A stretch of 64,000 bases of DNA from Clostridia bacterium (GCA_017481495.1 JAFUPC010000079.1:1-64000); one strand, 5' to 3'; numbered from the stretch's first letter, positions 25,244 to 34,827 are shown. Translations and numbers: made by a program. Notes: a model not told the origin generated them from the sequence alone.

Positions 25244-26032
25244 TTACTGCTTTAATTCTTTGATCATATCCGCTCGCGCCTGTGCTTGGGCGGCTTTCCG
25301 TGCGGCTTTTTCCTCCATGGATTCGGTCTTCCGCCGTTCGTTTTCAACGGTAAGGGCGGTACCGCCTGCGTGCATCAGAATTGTTATGACCTGCCACAGC
25401 GCAATGGACATCGTGATGTCCGCCCGCACAGCAGGGGTTTCGCGCAGAAAATCTGCGTAGATGGAGATGCTGTTTTTCTTTACACGGGAAAACGGCTTTG
25501 TCTGACTGAAACTTCCCCAGAACGCTTCCATTGCGGTATAGATCCAGCCGTAGAGAACCGCCGTATCTGCCGGATTCTTTGCGGCGGCAATGATGTCAAA
25601 GTGCCGGATGTCCACCCGCAGATACCGCCCGAACCGCTCGCAGAGCACCCGCAGAAGTGCCAGCACCAGCTTGATGATGTGCCTGATACTGCGTTTTGGG
25701 GACTTGACACCGGTTTTTGCGGCCTTGGCTGCCTGTTTTTTCTGCTTGTCCAATTTTCGAGCGGCTTTCTTTTCTTTGGCAAGACGCTTTTTTTCGTCTT
25801 GCTTCTGCTTTCTGGCATACCGCTTTTCCAGCGCTTCCCGGCGGAATTTTTTTAAGTCGGGAAGGGTTTTCTTCCGCGGATACAGATTGCGTTTGATAAA
25901 CAATACCCGCACCGAGACGGAAAAATCAAGTGCCGCCGATGTATCGACCCGGCACCGGATGCGCACCGGGACAACAAAAAGGAGAACCACAAGTGCAGTA
26001 AGACATAACAGTAGAATGGAAATGAATTTCAC
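25244..26032 (-). CDS. DUF2953 (YtfI-like) membrane-anchored protein
   Basis: 262 residues. One N-terminal transmembrane helix (ISILLLCLTALVVLLFVVPV), a beta-like segment (IRCRVDTSAALDFSVSVRVL), a long very basic Lys/Arg coiled region (about residues 65-110), and the DUF2953 C-terminal part with RYLRVDIRHFDIIAAAKNPA. In Bacillus the homologue ytfI precedes ytfJ. Probably sporulation-related by context; the biochemical role is unknown. Confidence 0.85.
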   Translation of the reverse strand: MKFISILLLCLTALVVLLFVVPVRIRCRVDTSAALDFSVSVRVLFIKRNLYPRKKTLPDLKKFRREALEKRYARKQKQDEKKRLAKEKKAARKLDKQKKQAAKAAKTGVKSPKRSIRHIIKLVLALLRVLCERFGRYLRVDIRHFDIIAAAKNPADTAVLYGWIYTAMEAFWGSFSQTKPFSRVKKNSISIYADFLRETPAVRADITMSIALWQVITILMHAGGTALTVENERRKTESMEEKAARKAAQAQARADMIKELKQ

Positions 26033-26058
26033 TGTGATTTACTCCTTTTTTGATAGTT

Positions 26059-26676
26059 TTATTCTTCTTCCGCCAGAATCTGCGCTTCCGCGTCACCCTC
26101 TTTGGAAAGGAACTTGTCCGCGGGCGGAAGCTGATTGAGGGATTCCAGTCCAAATACGCGCAGAAATGCGTCCGTCGTGCCGTAGAGGGTCGGCCGTCCC
26201 GGAACGTCAAGCCGTCCCCGGGAGGCGATCAGTCCCTTTTCGACCAAAGACGAAACAACATATCCGGTATCGACTCCGCGCACCTCATCGACATAGGCAC
26301 GGGTGACGGGCTGGTTGTAGGCGATGATGGCAAGCGTTTCCATCGAAGCACGCGACAGATTGCCGCCGCGCCGCACGCCGAGCGCCCGCCGGATATAGGA
26401 AAGATATTCCTCGCGCGTGACCAGCTGACAGCCATCTCCGACGAAGATCAGCTGAATGCCGCGCCCCTCGTACATAGAACGCAGTTCTTCCGCGCACGCC
26501 TGTGCTTCCTCGCCGGAGATCCCGATGCTGTCCGCGATCTTCTCAAAGGACATCGGGTGTCCCGCGGCGAACAGGATGGCTTCCACCGCACAGCGGATGC
26601 CGTCGGCGGTCAGGGGTTCTTCTTCCGGCAGCGGAATGGCGTTTTTCGGATTCTGTATGGTTTCTGTGTCTGTCAA
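26059..26676 (-). CDS. scpB: Segregation and condensation protein B (ScpB)
   Basis: 205 residues with two winged-helix domains: IRCAVEAILFAAGHPMSFEK near the N-terminus and LAIIAYNQPVTRAYVDEVRG in the centre, followed by LIASRGRLDVPGRPTLYGTT. ScpB dimers bind ScpA and with SMC form the bacterial condensin. The ATG overlaps the scpA stop by 4 nt (ATGA). N- and C-terminal tails are acidic. Confidence 0.95.
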   Translation of the reverse strand: MTDTETIQNPKNAIPLPEEEPLTADGIRCAVEAILFAAGHPMSFEKIADSIGISGEEAQACAEELRSMYEGRGIQLIFVGDGCQLVTREEYLSYIRRALGVRRGGNLSRASMETLAIIAYNQPVTRAYVDEVRGVDTGYVVSSLVEKGLIASRGRLDVPGRPTLYGTTDAFLRVFGLESLNQLPPADKFLSKEGDAEAQILAEEE

Positions 26677-27557
26677 GATTCGGTCTCCTTTCCGGGGGTG
26701 TCATCGGCTTCTGCCCCTTCCCCTTCCTCTTCCTCCGCCGGCTCCGTGTAGTCGTCGTACATTCCGGCGTAATCATCCGGAACAGCATTTTCAGGATTCA
26801 GGGAACAGTAAAATTCGTAGGTATAGCCACCCACCTCGTCATACATCGCATCTTCCTCCGACAGTGTTTCCGCCGCGAGACGGCGGTCAAGCAGGATGTG
26901 TCCGTCCTTGACCAAAGCCAGCACCGCCATGAAGATGGCGACGATTTCGCTTTTCGACTGCGCCGCCGCAAACAGCGAAAGGAACGGAATGCACCCCTCG
27001 CGCGACAGCTGTTCTGTTACCGTGCGGATTTTTTCGGAGATGGGAACAATGGTTTTCTTGATGATGGGCGCGATATTGTTCATCGGCGGGGGGGCTTCGG
27101 TGTCCTTTTTGGAGAACAGCCGCATCAGTGCCCGCTGGAGCATCATCACGTCCTGCGGATCGATGTCGGTCGCGTCTCCCGGAACCTCGTCCTCATCCTT
27201 TGTGTACCGCGCGGAAAAGTAGGCATACTGTTCTTCCAGATACCGTGCAGCTTCCTTTGCCTGTTTGTACGCCTGCAAGGCGGCGGCAAGACGGGCGCGG
27301 GGGTCTTCTTCATTCGGATCCTCGGGCTTCGGCAGGAGCATCCGGCTCTTGATGAGCATCAGCTCGCTTGCCATGACGATGAATTCGCCCGCGATTTCCA
27401 TGTCCATGCTCTTCATGCGATCGAGATACGCCATATACTGTTCAAAGATGACGGTGATGCGGATGTCCGCAATTTCCATTTTGTTTTTCGCAATCAGCGA
27501 AAGCAGAAGGTCAAGCGGGCCTTCAAAGGTGTCAATTTTATAGGTCAGTGTGTCCAT
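26673..27557 (-). CDS. scpA: Segregation and condensation protein A (ScpA)
   Basis: 294 residues from ATG 27557, preceded by GAGGAG; a longer frame to 27599 would overlap the M50 protease gene. Kleisin N-terminus YKIDTFEGPLDLLLSLIAKN and KMEIADIRI, then SELMLIKSRMLLPK; C-terminal winged helix with FLSLFAAAQSKSEIVAIFMA and ILLDRRLAAE. The acidic C-terminal tail (about 260-294, Glu-rich) is an extra. It closes the SMC ring together with ScpB, encoded immediately after. Confidence 0.95.
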   Translation of the reverse strand: MDTLTYKIDTFEGPLDLLLSLIAKNKMEIADIRITVIFEQYMAYLDRMKSMDMEIAGEFIVMASELMLIKSRMLLPKPEDPNEEDPRARLAAALQAYKQAKEAARYLEEQYAYFSARYTKDEDEVPGDATDIDPQDVMMLQRALMRLFSKKDTEAPPPMNNIAPIIKKTIVPISEKIRTVTEQLSREGCIPFLSLFAAAQSKSEIVAIFMAVLALVKDGHILLDRRLAAETLSEEDAMYDEVGGYTYEFYCSLNPENAVPDDYAGMYDDYTEPAEEEEGEGAEADDTPGKETES

Positions 27558-27565
27558 GGGACTCC

Positions 27566-28294
27566 TCAATTGAAAAACGGTATCAGCCCGATCACCCATT
27601 CCATGCCGGACATCACCAGATTCACAAAGAAATTGAGTGGCGTGTCAAGCATCCCCGTCCAGAGAGTCAGCATCAGCACAAGCTGAATGATCTGCTCATA
27701 CCGCATGACAGCAAAATACCACTTCGCGGGCAGAAACGAAAACCAGATACGGGAACCGTCCAGGGGCGGCACCGGAAGCAGGTTGAAGACCGCAAGCGAG
27801 ATGTTCATCCAGTAGAACAGATTGAAGAACAGGTTGGTATAGGTAATGAGATTGGCAACAAAGTTCGAGGTCGTGTTGATATACAGTGTCCCTGCTGCCT
27901 CGAAGATCATGCCCGTTCCGACCATGATCGCCCAGAACAGGTTTGCGCAGAACAGACCGAGAAAACCGAGACAGAGGTTGGAAATGGGTCCCGCCGCCGC
28001 GGTCAGCGCCATATCACGCTTGGGATTTCTGAAATTCCGGGTCTGAATGGGAACCGGCTTTGCCCAGCCGAAGCCAAACAGGAACATACAGATGGTGCCA
28101 AGGGGGTCAAGATGCTTTGTCGGATTGAGCGTCAGCCGCCCCAGATTCCGCGCGGTCGGGTCGCCGAGTTTATTTGCCATAAAGCCGTGCGCCGTTTCAT
28201 GCACACACAGGGCAAGTAAGATGACCGGTACACGCAGAAGCAGTCCGGGCAGATCGGAAAACAGATTCTGAAATACGGATACAATAGAAAACAT
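27566..28294 (-). CDS. Site-2 protease family (M50) membrane metalloprotease
   Basis: 242 residues from ATG 28294 (MFSIVSVFQNLFSD). Zinc motif HETAHG within VPVILLALCVHETAHGFMAN near residues 27-46, the GLTLNPTKHLDPLGTICM-type region, and a second-half motif NLLPVPPLDGSRIW carrying the third ligand Asp. Five to six membrane helices. These short rhomboid-like S2P proteins (YwhC-type) sit upstream of scpA in many Firmicutes; substrate unknown. Eight nt separate it from scpA. The 5' end lies just past the engB stop. Confidence 0.88.
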   Translation of the reverse strand: MFSIVSVFQNLFSDLPGLLLRVPVILLALCVHETAHGFMANKLGDPTARNLGRLTLNPTKHLDPLGTICMFLFGFGWAKPVPIQTRNFRNPKRDMALTAAAGPISNLCLGFLGLFCANLFWAIMVGTGMIFEAAGTLYINTTSNFVANLITYTNLFFNLFYWMNISLAVFNLLPVPPLDGSRIWFSFLPAKWYFAVMRYEQIIQLVLMLTLWTGMLDTPLNFFVNLVMSGMEWVIGLIPFFN

Positions 28295-28299
28295 ATTTA

Positions 28300-28896
28300 T
28301 TACAGGATTCCGGCCATGCGGCGGATGTGATGCCAAACCTCATCTCGCCCGTCGCCTTTGAGTGACGAGAATGCGATGACGTGCGTCCCCTCCAGAACCA
28401 TCTGGTCTTCACACAGTAAGTCGTAATACTTTTTCCGGTCGGTGACGTTCAGCTTGTCCGCCTTGGTAGCCGCAATGATATACGGGGTTCGGGTATCGCA
28501 CAGCCATGCAAGCATATTGTCGTCGTCCCGGGTCGGGCCGACCTTCAAATCGATGAGCTGTACGACAAGCTTCAGATTCGGATTGCTGTCAAAATACGCT
28601 TCCATCAGCGTGCCCCACTTTTCCCGCTCGGAATCGGGGCGCTTTGCAAAGCCGTAACCGGGGAGGTCCACGAGATACAACTGGTTGTCTACATTATAAA
28701 AGTTCGCGGTAATGGTCTTGCCGGGAGAACCGGAGACCCGCGCCAGACTTTTTCTGCCAAGTAAGGTGTTGATAAGCGAGCTTTTTCCGACGTTGGAGCG
28801 ACCGGAAAACGCAATCTGCGGCAGGGTGTCATGCGGAAACTGTTCCGGGAATCCCGCGCTCATCACAAGGTCGATATTGTTCAGATTCAGCGGCAT
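28300..28896 (-). CDS. engB: Ribosome biogenesis GTPase EngB (YsxC/YihA)
   Basis: 198 residues from ATG 28896 with an AAAGGAG site 9 nt upstream; a GTG at 28905 would overlap that site. G1 GRSNVGKSSLIN near residues 30-41, switch region SGSPGKTITANFY, G3 DLPGYG, G4 TKADK, and G5 SSLKGDG. Acts in 50S assembly. It lies 13 nt after lon, the standard lon-engB pair in Firmicutes. Confidence 0.95.
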   Translation of the reverse strand: MPLNLNNIDLVMSAGFPEQFPHDTLPQIAFSGRSNVGKSSLINTLLGRKSLARVSGSPGKTITANFYNVDNQLYLVDLPGYGFAKRPDSEREKWGTLMEAYFDSNPNLKLVVQLIDLKVGPTRDDDNMLAWLCDTRTPYIIAATKADKLNVTDRKKYYDLLCEDQMVLEGTHVIAFSSLKGDGRDEVWHHIRRMAGIL

Positions 28897-28909
28897 TACG
28901 CACACTCCT

Positions 28910-31405
28910 TTACTGCTCTTCTCGGGACAAAGCGTAGCTGACAGGCGTGACGACCGGCGGTTCTGCCGGGATCAGCATCAGCGGCTGGGGGATGACGGGA
29001 ACAGAATCCATTTCCGGCTTTTCCTCAGTCAGCGCAATGGCAAGCACCTCATCGACATGGGAACAGGGGTAGAACGTGATGTTTTCTTTTACAACAGGTG
29101 CGACCTCTTCGAGATCGGGGACGTTTTCTTCGGGAATGCAGATGATTTTCACGCCGGCTTTGTATGCCGCCATCGTCTTTTCCCGCAGACCGCCGATCGC
29201 CATGACTCTGCCGCGCAGGGAGACCTCGCCTGTCATGGCGACATCCCGCCGCACCGCGCGCCCGGACAGCTCGGAAACGAGAGCCGTCACCATCGTGACA
29301 CCGGCAGACGGGCCGTCTTTGGGCACAGCGCCCTCCGGCACATGGATGTGGATGTCGCGGTTTTTGTGGAAATCGGGGTCAATGCCGAACCGATCGGCGC
29401 GGGAACGCACGAACGTGATTGCCGCTTTGGCGGATTCCTTCATAACGTCGCCCAGCGAACCGGTCAATTCAATATGACCGCTGCCGGGAACGGCGGAAAC
29501 CTCGATTTTCAGAAGATCGCCGCCGGATTCAGTATAGGCAAGTCCGTTGACGACACCGACTTCGTTGGACGGTGTGATCTGCTCCGGGCGCACCTTGTGA
29601 CGGCCGAGATATTCCGTTAAATTTTCGCGCGTGACCGTGCAGGACTTCACGCCCTCGTCGGTGATCTTCATGGCGGCGCGGCGGCACAGCGCGGCGATCT
29701 CCCGTTCCAGTCTGCGCACACCGGCTTCTCTTGTATAAAAATCAATGATGTCGTAGATCGCCTCATCGGAGATGCGCAGAACGCGCTTGTTCAGACCGTG
29801 CTTTTTACACTGCTTGCCGATGAGATGGTTGACGGCGATGGAATGCTTCTCTTCTCGGGTGTAAGACGGCAGTTCGATGACCTCAATACGGTCAAGAAGT
29901 GGCGCGGGAACGGTTTCCAGCGTGTTCGCCGTGGCGATGAACATACAGTCGGACAAGTCGATGGGCAGTTCCATGAAATGGTCGCGGAACGTCTTGTTCT
30001 GTTCCCCGTCCAGCACTTCCAGCATCGCGGATGCGGGGTCGCCGTGCGCATCGCGGGTCATTTTATCAAGCTCGTCAAGCAAAATCAGCGGATTGTTCAC
30101 GCCAGCCTCGACCATTGCGTTGACGATTCTGCCGGGCATTGCGCCGACATAGGTCTTTCTGTGACCGCGGATGTCCGCTTCGTCCCGGATGCCGCCCAGC
30201 GACACGCGGACATATTTTCTGTGAAGCGCGTGTGCAACGGATGCGGCGATGGACGTTTTACCGACACCTGGCGGGCCGACCAGACACAAAATCTGATTTC
30301 CCGCGCCGCCGTTCAGCTTGCGCACGGCAAGGTATTCAAGAATCCGTTTCTTGACCTTTTCCATGCCGTCATGGTCTGCATCCAATACCTTGCGCGCGGC
30401 GGGAATGTCCAGCCGTTCCCTGGATTTTTTCGTCCACGGATATTCCAGTGCGGTATCGAGATAATTGCGCAGGACATTGCCCTCCGCAGCGCCGTATGGA
30501 ACCTTGGAGAGCCGTTTCAGCTCTTTCATCAGCTTTGCGCGGATCTCCGGTGCGGCACCCTCCGTCACGCGGCGGATCCGTTCGGAATACTCGTTCAGCT
30601 CGTCGCCGTCGCCCTCCTCGTCCACAAACTCTCCGTCCTCCTCGTCAAAGAACGGCGGATATTCCCCGCGCAGTTCGTTCTGGATGACCTTGAGCTGTTC
30701 GCGCAGGTAGTAGGTGCGCTGATTCTGCTCGATCTGCTGATGTACTTTTTTATGGATGTCTTGTTCTGTGCGGAGCAGTTCCTCCTCGCTTTCAAGCAGG
30801 ACATTGACAAGTTCCAGACGCTTGACGGGATTCGCTTCGTCCAGGACTGCCTGCTTGTCCGTATATTTGACAAGTACATTCGATGCGATGAAGTCCGCCA
30901 GCATTCCGGGGTCCTTGATGCCGCGCACCGCCATGAGAAGCTCCTTTGAGCCTTTCGGCATATAGGCAACGATCTTCTCGACCGTGGAGACAGTGCTCAT
31001 CAGAAGCGCCTCGGAGCGGATGCCGCCGTCCTCCTCAATGCGCAGATGACGGACGAAGCCCATCGCGGTGATGCCCTGCGTGCCGAAGACAAAGGACGTG
31101 ACCTCCATGCGCGCGGTGCCGTCCACCAGCACCCGCGCCGTACCGTCCGGCAGCTTGATGAGCTGCTTGATGCGCGCGGCAGTGCCGAACCGGAACAGAT
31201 CTTTTTCCGCCGGATTCTCCACCGTCAGCTCACGCATGGTGACGAACACGACCTCCGTGTTGTTCTCAGACGCCCGCTCACAGGCGGCGATCATCTTCTT
31301 TTCGTTGGTTTCAATATTGATCGGTATCATAGGGAAAACGACGACGCCGCGAAGCGGGATGCAGGGCAGCGACTTCATTTCCAGTTTTTCAGTAGTAATT
31401 GCCAT
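28910..31405 (-). CDS. lon: ATP-dependent protease Lon
   Basis: 831 residues. N-terminal substrate domain with SLPCIPLRGVVVFPMIPINI, a coiled linker with a very acidic insertion (EEDGEFVDEEGDGDELNEYS, about residues 250-269), AAA+ module with Walker A GPPGVGKTS near residue 378 and Walker B LLDELDK, and the Ser-Lys protease domain with DGPSAGVTMV (Ser near 700) and GLREKTMAAYKAG (Lys). Degrades misfolded and regulatory proteins. Clear extended -10 promoter upstream; no CIRCE-type heat-shock operator was recognised in the 480-bp upstream gap. Confidence 0.96.
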   Translation of the reverse strand: MAITTEKLEMKSLPCIPLRGVVVFPMIPINIETNEKKMIAACERASENNTEVVFVTMRELTVENPAEKDLFRFGTAARIKQLIKLPDGTARVLVDGTARMEVTSFVFGTQGITAMGFVRHLRIEEDGGIRSEALLMSTVSTVEKIVAYMPKGSKELLMAVRGIKDPGMLADFIASNVLVKYTDKQAVLDEANPVKRLELVNVLLESEEELLRTEQDIHKKVHQQIEQNQRTYYLREQLKVIQNELRGEYPPFFDEEDGEFVDEEGDGDELNEYSERIRRVTEGAAPEIRAKLMKELKRLSKVPYGAAEGNVLRNYLDTALEYPWTKKSRERLDIPAARKVLDADHDGMEKVKKRILEYLAVRKLNGGAGNQILCLVGPPGVGKTSIAASVAHALHRKYVRVSLGGIRDEADIRGHRKTYVGAMPGRIVNAMVEAGVNNPLILLDELDKMTRDAHGDPASAMLEVLDGEQNKTFRDHFMELPIDLSDCMFIATANTLETVPAPLLDRIEVIELPSYTREEKHSIAVNHLIGKQCKKHGLNKRVLRISDEAIYDIIDFYTREAGVRRLEREIAALCRRAAMKITDEGVKSCTVTRENLTEYLGRHKVRPEQITPSNEVGVVNGLAYTESGGDLLKIEVSAVPGSGHIELTGSLGDVMKESAKAAITFVRSRADRFGIDPDFHKNRDIHIHVPEGAVPKDGPSAGVTMVTALVSELSGRAVRRDVAMTGEVSLRGRVMAIGGLREKTMAAYKAGVKIICIPEENVPDLEEVAPVVKENITFYPCSHVDEVLAIALTEEKPEMDSVPVIPQPLMLIPAEPPVVTPVSYALSREEQ

Positions 31406-31487
31406 GTGGTTCTCCTTGAAAATGCACGATGAATCCGTCGGCCGAAAAACGCCATTTTGCAGTCGACCAAATCCATATATTCAATAT

Positions 31488-31496
31488 ATTATAGCA
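31488..31496 (-). promoter_or_regulatory. Extended -10 promoter of lon
   Basis: Minus-strand TGCTATAAT (31488-31496), 82 nt before the lon ATG. The -35 at 17 nt (TGGAAA) is weak. This is the likely start of the lon-to-MBL transcription run. Confidence 0.6.
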
Positions 31497-31589
31497 CAGT
31501 TTTGTGATAATTTCCATAAATACCGCGATTGTTCACAGATTTTTTACCTCACATTAGCATCGCGGCAAGATTCGGAGGCTTCCGGGCAT

Positions 31590-31680
31590 AAAAAAACAAC
31601 AGATGGACGCTCTGGGAACGGAGAGGATATCATAAGATTGATATTTCCGTGGACGCTCGGATCTGTTGGTTTCTTTTCGG
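31590..31680 (+). other. Structured intergenic segment, possible RNA
   Basis: In the 483-bp gap between lon and the DUF1643 gene, AACAACAGAT (31595-31604) can pair with ATCTGTTGGTT (31661-31671) with one bulge, followed by TTCTTTT. A direct repeat GGACGCTC appears at 31605 and 31651, and GGATATC/GATATTTCC can pair inside. The rest of the gap is AT-rich promoter DNA with no gene seen. Confidence 0.4.
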
Positions 31681-31816
31681 TATTATAAAATTTTCAGCGT
31701 ATATAATTATACACCCTTTCGGCGGATTTGTAAATATCCGATTTCCACAATTTTTCGCGTTTTATGCGGTTTTTTTACAGCACAACGGAAACAGATTCTT
31801 TTTTTGCCGCAGGATA

Positions 31817-31846
31817 TTGACACAGAGAAGCTTTTTATGTTATAAT
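31817..31846 (+). promoter_or_regulatory. Sigma-A promoter of the DUF1643 gene
   Basis: Perfect boxes TTGACA (31817-31822) and TATAAT (31841-31846) with an 18-nt spacer. The start codon is 42 nt further on, with AAGAGG before it. Confidence 0.85.
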
Positions 31847-31888
31847 CAATATTATTAAAATATTATAAACTATAAAAGAGGTATCACC

Positions 31889-32515
31889 ATGCACATTCCC
31901 GCAAAAACGCTGACCGATGACGACATCCTGACCTTCGGGGAGGCGCTTGACGAGGAAAACGGAGTGACGGAAATCGCCTACGACCGGCAGAAATGGCTTT
32001 ATGTCCCCTGCCGGTATCTGGAATACCGTTACATTCTGGCGACCCGCGGGGAAAATCCGCTTGTCTGCATCGGCATCAATCCGTCCACCGCCGAGCCCGG
32101 CAATCTCGACAACACGCTCAAAAGCGTGGAACGTATCGCGCACAGCAACGGCTACGACAGTTTCGTCATGTTCAACGTCTACGCACAGCGGGCGACCGAC
32201 CCAAGCAATATGGACATTGCCCGCAATGAAAAGCTCCACCGGGAAAACATGGCGGCGTTCGACTACGTTTTGTCCTCCTACGGGAAAGGGAGAACACCGG
32301 CTGTCTGGGCGGCATGGGGAACGATCATCGAAAAACGTCCGTATCTCATCCCAACGGTACGCGATATGATCGCCGTCGGCGAAAACCACGGCGCTGTCTG
32401 GTATTCCGTCGGTGCCCGCTCCAAAAAGGGACACCCGCATCATCCGCTCTATCTGCGCCGGGATGCAAAAACAGAAGTGTTTGACATCGGTGCGTATCTC
32501 GACACCCTTGCATGA
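31889..32515 (+). CDS. DUF1643 domain-containing protein
   Basis: 208 residues, soluble. Signature features of DUF1643: LVCIGINPSTAEPGNLDNTL, GYDSFVMFNVYAQRATDPSN, WAAWGTIIEKR and the C-terminal SKKGHPHHPLYLRRD. The family is widespread, often scattered or on mobile DNA, and resembles uracil-DNA-glycosylase-like folds in pattern, but no activity is established. Strong promoter of its own; 32 nt separate it from the solute-binding protein gene, so they may share a transcript. Confidence 0.85.
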   Translation: MHIPAKTLTDDDILTFGEALDEENGVTEIAYDRQKWLYVPCRYLEYRYILATRGENPLVCIGINPSTAEPGNLDNTLKSVERIAHSNGYDSFVMFNVYAQRATDPSNMDIARNEKLHRENMAAFDYVLSSYGKGRTPAVWAAWGTIIEKRPYLIPTVRDMIAVGENHGAVWYSVGARSKKGHPHHPLYLRRDAKTEVFDIGAYLDTLA

Positions 32516-32547
32516 CCGTATATTATCTGCACGAAAGGAAGATCTCA

Positions 32548-34029
32548 ATGAAACGCACGACCCCTGTATTTTTAACCGCATCCGCACTGCTTGCCGTTCT
32601 GCTCGCCGCATCCTGCTCCGACGGTACGCAGACCGCCGACTCCACCCCCGTCTCAACGGAACCCGTCACGGAAGCTGTGACCGAGGCGGATATTCTTGCC
32701 TACCTGCCCACAGAAGACCTTGGCGGCTGGCAGATGGACATTCTCTGCCACGAAGACCATCTGTCCGGCACGGACACGTTCACCGCCGCCGAGTCGAACG
32801 GTGAAGTCATCAACGATGCCATTTTCGACCGCACGAAACGCATCGAAGACCGTTACAACATGGTCTACAACGTCATCCCGGAGGATGCCGACAGCAGCTG
32901 GATGGCGGTTCGCGACCGTCTGAACACCTCTGTTGCCGCCGGTGAAGATTTATACGATCTCGTCATTTTCTACACCTACGCGATGCAGTCGTCCATCGTT
33001 GCCGACGGTTTATTCTACAACATGAACGAAGTGCCATATCTCGATTTTGAAAACCCGTGGTGGCACACAGAGATCAACGACACCTTTGAACTTTACGGCT
33101 ATCTGCCCTGCGTGCTGTCCGATTATTCCATCAACTCGTATCAGTACGCAAATCTTCTCGTTTTCAACAAGACACTTGCCGCAAACAACGACATCACGAA
33201 TTTTTATGACCTTGTCCGCAGCCACGAATGGACGATGGACACGTTCCTTGAAATCGTCAAGAGCGTGACGAACGACTCCAACGGCGACGGTCAGATGGAC
33301 GAAAACGACACCTGGGGCTTTGCGACGAATTTCGGCTATCACGCGCTGACATGGGTCTACGCCGTCGGCGAAATGGGCATCACGCTCTCCGAGGACGGGG
33401 TCAAGCTCGGTTATCAGTCCGAGAAATTTTCCAATCTGACAAAGTGGCTGTATGAGCTGCTTTACACCTCCGATCTTGCATTTGAGATCGGCTGGGACCT
33501 CCCCTGCGACATCAGCTGGGACGAAAACCGCGTTCTCCTCCAAGCCATCTGGCTCAACGACCTGGAGGTCTTCCGCGAATACAATTCCGAATACGGTCTG
33601 CTTCCCTATCCGATGTATGACGAGTCGCAGGACAAATACTATACCTACGACGACTGCCGCTCCGCCGCATTCGGTATTCCCGTCACAGCACAGACAGACA
33701 ACATCGCGCACACGGGTCTGATTCTCGAAGCGCTCTCTGCCGATTCCTACTACAATGTCATTCCGAAATATCTCGACACGGTCGTCACGCAGAAGCTCTC
33801 CCGCGACGAGGATTCCCTGGAAATGCTCCACTACATCATGGACGGACGTGTCTACGACTTCGGTTATGCCGTCCCGGATACCAAGCGGTATACCTGGCTG
33901 TTCACCGAGAACCTGAAAATGTCGAAAGGTTCGCTGACGTCCACGATCGAGAAGTATTCCAAGGCGACGACGGCATATTATGACACGCTGCTGGAATCGT
34001 ATAAGACGATGGCGGATATGGATTGGTGA
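32548..34029 (+). CDS. Extracellular solute-binding lipoprotein (orphan)
   Basis: 493 residues from ATG 32548 (AAAGGAAG 8 nt upstream). Signal peptide with lipobox LLAASC, then a Thr/Glu-rich spacer. The family-1-like binding protein shows GEVINDAIFDRTKRIEDRYN near residue 88 and an EF-hand-like loop DSNGDGQMDENDTWGF near residue 250-265. Such loops bind calcium in related sugar-binding lipoproteins. No permease or ATPase gene lies nearby, so transport partners must be elsewhere. It is a diverged paralogue of the protein at 45951. Ligand probably an oligosaccharide, by family. Confidence 0.85.
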   Translation: MKRTTPVFLTASALLAVLLAASCSDGTQTADSTPVSTEPVTEAVTEADILAYLPTEDLGGWQMDILCHEDHLSGTDTFTAAESNGEVINDAIFDRTKRIEDRYNMVYNVIPEDADSSWMAVRDRLNTSVAAGEDLYDLVIFYTYAMQSSIVADGLFYNMNEVPYLDFENPWWHTEINDTFELYGYLPCVLSDYSINSYQYANLLVFNKTLAANNDITNFYDLVRSHEWTMDTFLEIVKSVTNDSNGDGQMDENDTWGFATNFGYHALTWVYAVGEMGITLSEDGVKLGYQSEKFSNLTKWLYELLYTSDLAFEIGWDLPCDISWDENRVLLQAIWLNDLEVFREYNSEYGLLPYPMYDESQDKYYTYDDCRSAAFGIPVTAQTDNIAHTGLILEALSADSYYNVIPKYLDTVVTQKLSRDEDSLEMLHYIMDGRVYDFGYAVPDTKRYTWLFTENLKMSKGSLTSTIEKYSKATTAYYDTLLESYKTMADMDW

Positions 34030-34040
34030 TTTTGGGATAA

Positions 34041-34080
34041 TGAAAGGATTTACGCTTTTCGGGGCGTAGATCCTTTTTTA
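34041..34080. terminator. Terminator after the solute-binding protein gene
   Basis: AAAGGATTTACGC (34043-34055) pairs with GCGTAGATCCTTT (34064-34076) with one mismatch, then a T-run. The remaining gap to 34185 holds a small CAAACG/CGTTTG hairpin near 34108-34129 that may end the yitT-like transcript. Confidence 0.85.
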
Positions 34081-34185
34081 TGTTTATGCGGTTTTTTTGG
34101 GGGGCAGCAAACGCTTGTCAATACGTTTGTAGAGGAACGGCATCCCACATTTCAAATGATCATTCGATTCGCGGAGAAGACCCTT

Positions 34186-34827
34186 TCATGTACCTTGCGT
34201 TTTCTTCCCGAAAATAACATTGATCACTCTCAAAACCCCATCCGTCAACACCGATTTCAGTACCAGCCCCACCGCCGAACAGACACCGGTCTGCACACCG
34301 TACAGAACAAACGCACCGCAGACGATGAGGATGTCGGAGAGAAACAGCGCTCCTCCGATTTTCACACCGGGAGCGCGGCTTGTGATGATCATGGCAAGGA
34401 TGTCCGTGCCGCCGGAGCTGGCGTTGACGGAGAACAGCATCGCCGTGCCACAGGCGACAAGGGTGACGGCAAGCACGAGATCCACCCACATCCACGGGGT
34501 GTGGAGCCAGGAAATTCCGGGAATCAGATCCATAAGTCCGATGGCACCGGTTGTCAGGACACTGCCGACAAGGGTTCGGAGCGCGAACTGCCGTCCGAGC
34601 AGGAGCAGTGCCAGAATCATCAGCGCCGTGTTCAGAATGACGGTGATGACGGATTCCGGCAGGGGAATGATGGCGGCGAGCAGAACGGACAGTCCGGAGG
34701 TTCCCCCGAACGAAAAGCTGCGCGGATAGACGAACAGGCACAGCGCCGCCGCATAAAGAACGGAGCCTGCGGCGATGACAAGGTAGTCACGGATGACGAC
34801 AGAATCACGGACGGTATTTTTCGGCAT
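34186..34827 (-). CDS. YitT family membrane protein (DUF161), short form
   Basis: 213 residues from ATG 34827 with GGGAGGT upstream. Five hydrophobic helices with family patterns FVYPRSFSFGGTSGLSVLLA, VNASSGGTDILAMIITSRAP and GVQTGVCSAVGLVLKSVLTD. Full YitT proteins (about 280 residues) have a C-terminal DUF2179 domain; here the protein ends right after the membrane part (INVIFGKKTQGT). Function of the family is unknown; the short form may be regulated separately through the palindrome over its promoter. Confidence 0.85.
   Translation of the reverse strand: MPKNTVRDSVVIRDYLVIAAGSVLYAAALCLFVYPRSFSFGGTSGLSVLLAAIIPLPESVITVILNTALMILALLLLGRQFALRTLVGSVLTTGAIGLMDLIPGISWLHTPWMWVDLVLAVTLVACGTAMLFSVNASSGGTDILAMIITSRAPGVKIGGALFLSDILIVCGAFVLYGVQTGVCSAVGLVLKSVLTDGVLRVINVIFGKKTQGT

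Noticed and set aside
33250..33320. Dockerin domain in the solute-binding protein
   Set aside because: Only one calcium-type loop is present; dockerins need two in tandem with a defined helix spacing.
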